Assembly: GCF_001905725.1 (NCBI RefSeq)
Contig: NZ_LIWB01000005.1
Span: 372,001-436,000 of the forward strand
Reading direction: 5' to 3'
Length of the DNA: 64,000 bases
Source: Streptomyces sp. CB02400
Lineage (GTDB): Bacteria; Actinomycetota; Actinomycetes; Streptomycetales; Streptomycetaceae
Position 1 is the first letter of the stretch, and each line of letters begins with the position of its first letter. A program made the translations under genes and the position numbers. Positions 63,294 to 64,000 of this stretch are shown one piece after another. Under the pieces are notes generated by a model, which was not told the DNA's origin, made no database searches, and was given only the letters and a program-made list of their open reading frames with translations.

Positions 63294-64000
63294 TCAGGGG
63301 CGGTGCCCCGTCATCCGGGCCGCCGACGCGATCGTCGCGCGGGCTTCGCGTTCGGACAGGCCGGTGCTGAGGGCCGCGCCGACCAAGGGGTCCACCAGAG
63401 CGGGGCCGATTCCGTCCTCGTAGGCGCGGCAGGCCGCCCAGAACAGGCGGGTGTTGCGCTGGCCCTCGTGCGCCGCGAGGACGAACTGGACCAGGCCCTG
63501 GCCGTGTCCGTCGGCCGGTGGGGGCGTCGGGTGGTGGGTGCGGGGCGGTGGGAGGAGCAGGCGCAGGAGGGCGGGCGGGCATGGCGCCGGGGCCAGGCGC
63601 GCGGTGCCCGGAGCGGTGGTGTACGGGCCGTGGTCGGTGTGGGAACCGGGGCCGACGAGATAGCCGCCGGCGCCCCGGATGTCGATGCCGGGGGCCAGCC
63701 GGCCCGCGGAGTTGGGGACGACGACGTCCGGCGGGCCGCTCAGCCACAGGTGACGGCCTCCGCTCGGGGTCAGGACGATCACCGTGGCGGGGATCGTGAA
63801 CAGGTGGCGTCGGGCCAGTTCGCGCAGGGCGGCGAACGAGTCCGTACCGGTCTTGGTGTCCAGGTCGACGCCGATGAGGTGGTGCGGGGGCAGTCCGCAG
63901 GCGATGCCGTAACCGGTGGCGCGGGGCGCGGCGGCGAACAGTGCGCGGATGCGGGTGGGGTCGGTGGAGGCGTCGTGGACGCCGTGGCCGAAGCGGCCGC
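63294..64000 (-). CDS. Bifunctional DNA primase/polymerase, 5' end beyond the window
   Basis: The visible part is the C-terminal 235 codons; the frame is open through the right edge at 64000. The prim-pol domain shows GYGIACGLPPHHLIGVDLDTKTG with the D-x-D metal pair, and SGGRHLWL and GIDIRGAGGYLVGPGSH. The C-terminal 90 residues end in a helical region with LSEREARATIASAARMTG. Such proteins replicate or prime actinobacterial integrative elements and some phages, but stand-alone copies exist. Confidence 0.85.
   Translation of the reverse strand, partial: GRFGHGVHDASTDPTRIRALFAAAPRATGYGIACGLPPHHLIGVDLDTKTGTDSFAALRELARRHLFTIPATVIVLTPSGGRHLWLSGPPDVVVPNSAGRLAPGIDIRGAGGYLVGPGSHTDHGPYTTAPGTARLAPAPCPPALLRLLLPPPRTHHPTPPPADGHGQGLVQFVLAAHEGQRNTRLFWAACRAYEDGIGPALVDPLVGAALSTGLSEREARATIASAARMTGHRP

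Noticed and set aside
60573..64000. Direct repeat of the tRNA-Ser 3' end (attR)
   Set aside because: No second copy of the T-loop or acceptor sequence was found in the window.

Overview
The window is high-G+C actinobacterial chromosomal DNA, and everything points to Streptomyces. It holds ssgA and its IclR-type activator ssgR, many GTG starts, leaderless promoters, three in-frame TTA (bldA-dependent) codons, a Tat-exported DyP peroxidase/copper operon, and several copies of the palindrome GTTTCACGTGAAAC, which is the Streptomyces parS (ParB-binding) site. The gene order from dnaB through ssgRA, thiC, cydABDC, serS, pheA and the dtpA operon matches, from memory, the conserved region close to oriC in S. 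coelicolor (about SCO3911 to SCO3977). The window therefore appears to be one flank of the origin-proximal core, running at its right end into an accessory region.

Layout. 0.1-13.7 kb: dnaB, a serine beta-lactamase-like hydrolase, small resistance and detoxification genes (GNAT, MarR with a divergent MFS pump, a GlcG-like protein), HAD, Nudix and LysR genes, a cystathionine gamma-lyase/low-molecular-weight phosphatase pair, small membrane and cupin proteins, and the sporulation pair ssgR-ssgA. 13.7-21 kb: a YibE/F membrane protein, thiC behind a TPP riboswitch, a TerD-vWA fusion, a membrane protein and a metallophosphoesterase. 21.5-30.5 kb: a LacI regulator, a histidinol-phosphate-type aminotransferase, and the cytochrome bd operon cydA-cydB-cydDC behind a Rex operator. 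30.6-42.2 kb: a secreted M23 peptidase, two HAD (Cof-like) phosphatases, an LLM oxidoreductase, KptA, an EphD-like hydrolase/SDR fusion, a four-gene ABC exporter operon, and serS. 42.2-50 kb: a DnaA-box cluster, pheA, and the operon ycnI-sco-ecuC-copCD-dtpA. 50-60.4 kb: two RsbW-like ATP-binding proteins, aminopeptidase P, a GAF-PP2C phosphatase, a prim-pol-like protein, a SEC-C protein, a glycerophosphodiesterase and an HtrA-like protease. 60.5-64 kb: tRNA-Ser(UGA), followed by poorly conserved genes and a second prim-pol protein cut by the window edge, probably the start of an integrated or formerly integrated element.

Chromosome-maintenance signals are threaded through ordinary genes. There are four perfect parS sites (6862, 26987, 33602, 44790) and several one- to three-mismatch relatives. 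One perfect site lies inside the dtpA coding sequence, one overlaps the start region of cydDC, and a pair of relatives forms the long hairpin of the thiC riboswitch. Two groups of DnaA boxes (34.2 kb and 42.4-42.7 kb) lie in intergenic DNA. The second occupies the serS-pheA gap and is a candidate equivalent of the DnaA-titrating cluster (D78) described near oriC in S. coelicolor.

Limits: functions are read from motifs and family knowledge without database searches. Start codons were chosen from ribosome-binding sites, or from -10 boxes placed 6-8 nt before the start (leaderless mRNAs). Equivalences to S. coelicolor genes are from memory.
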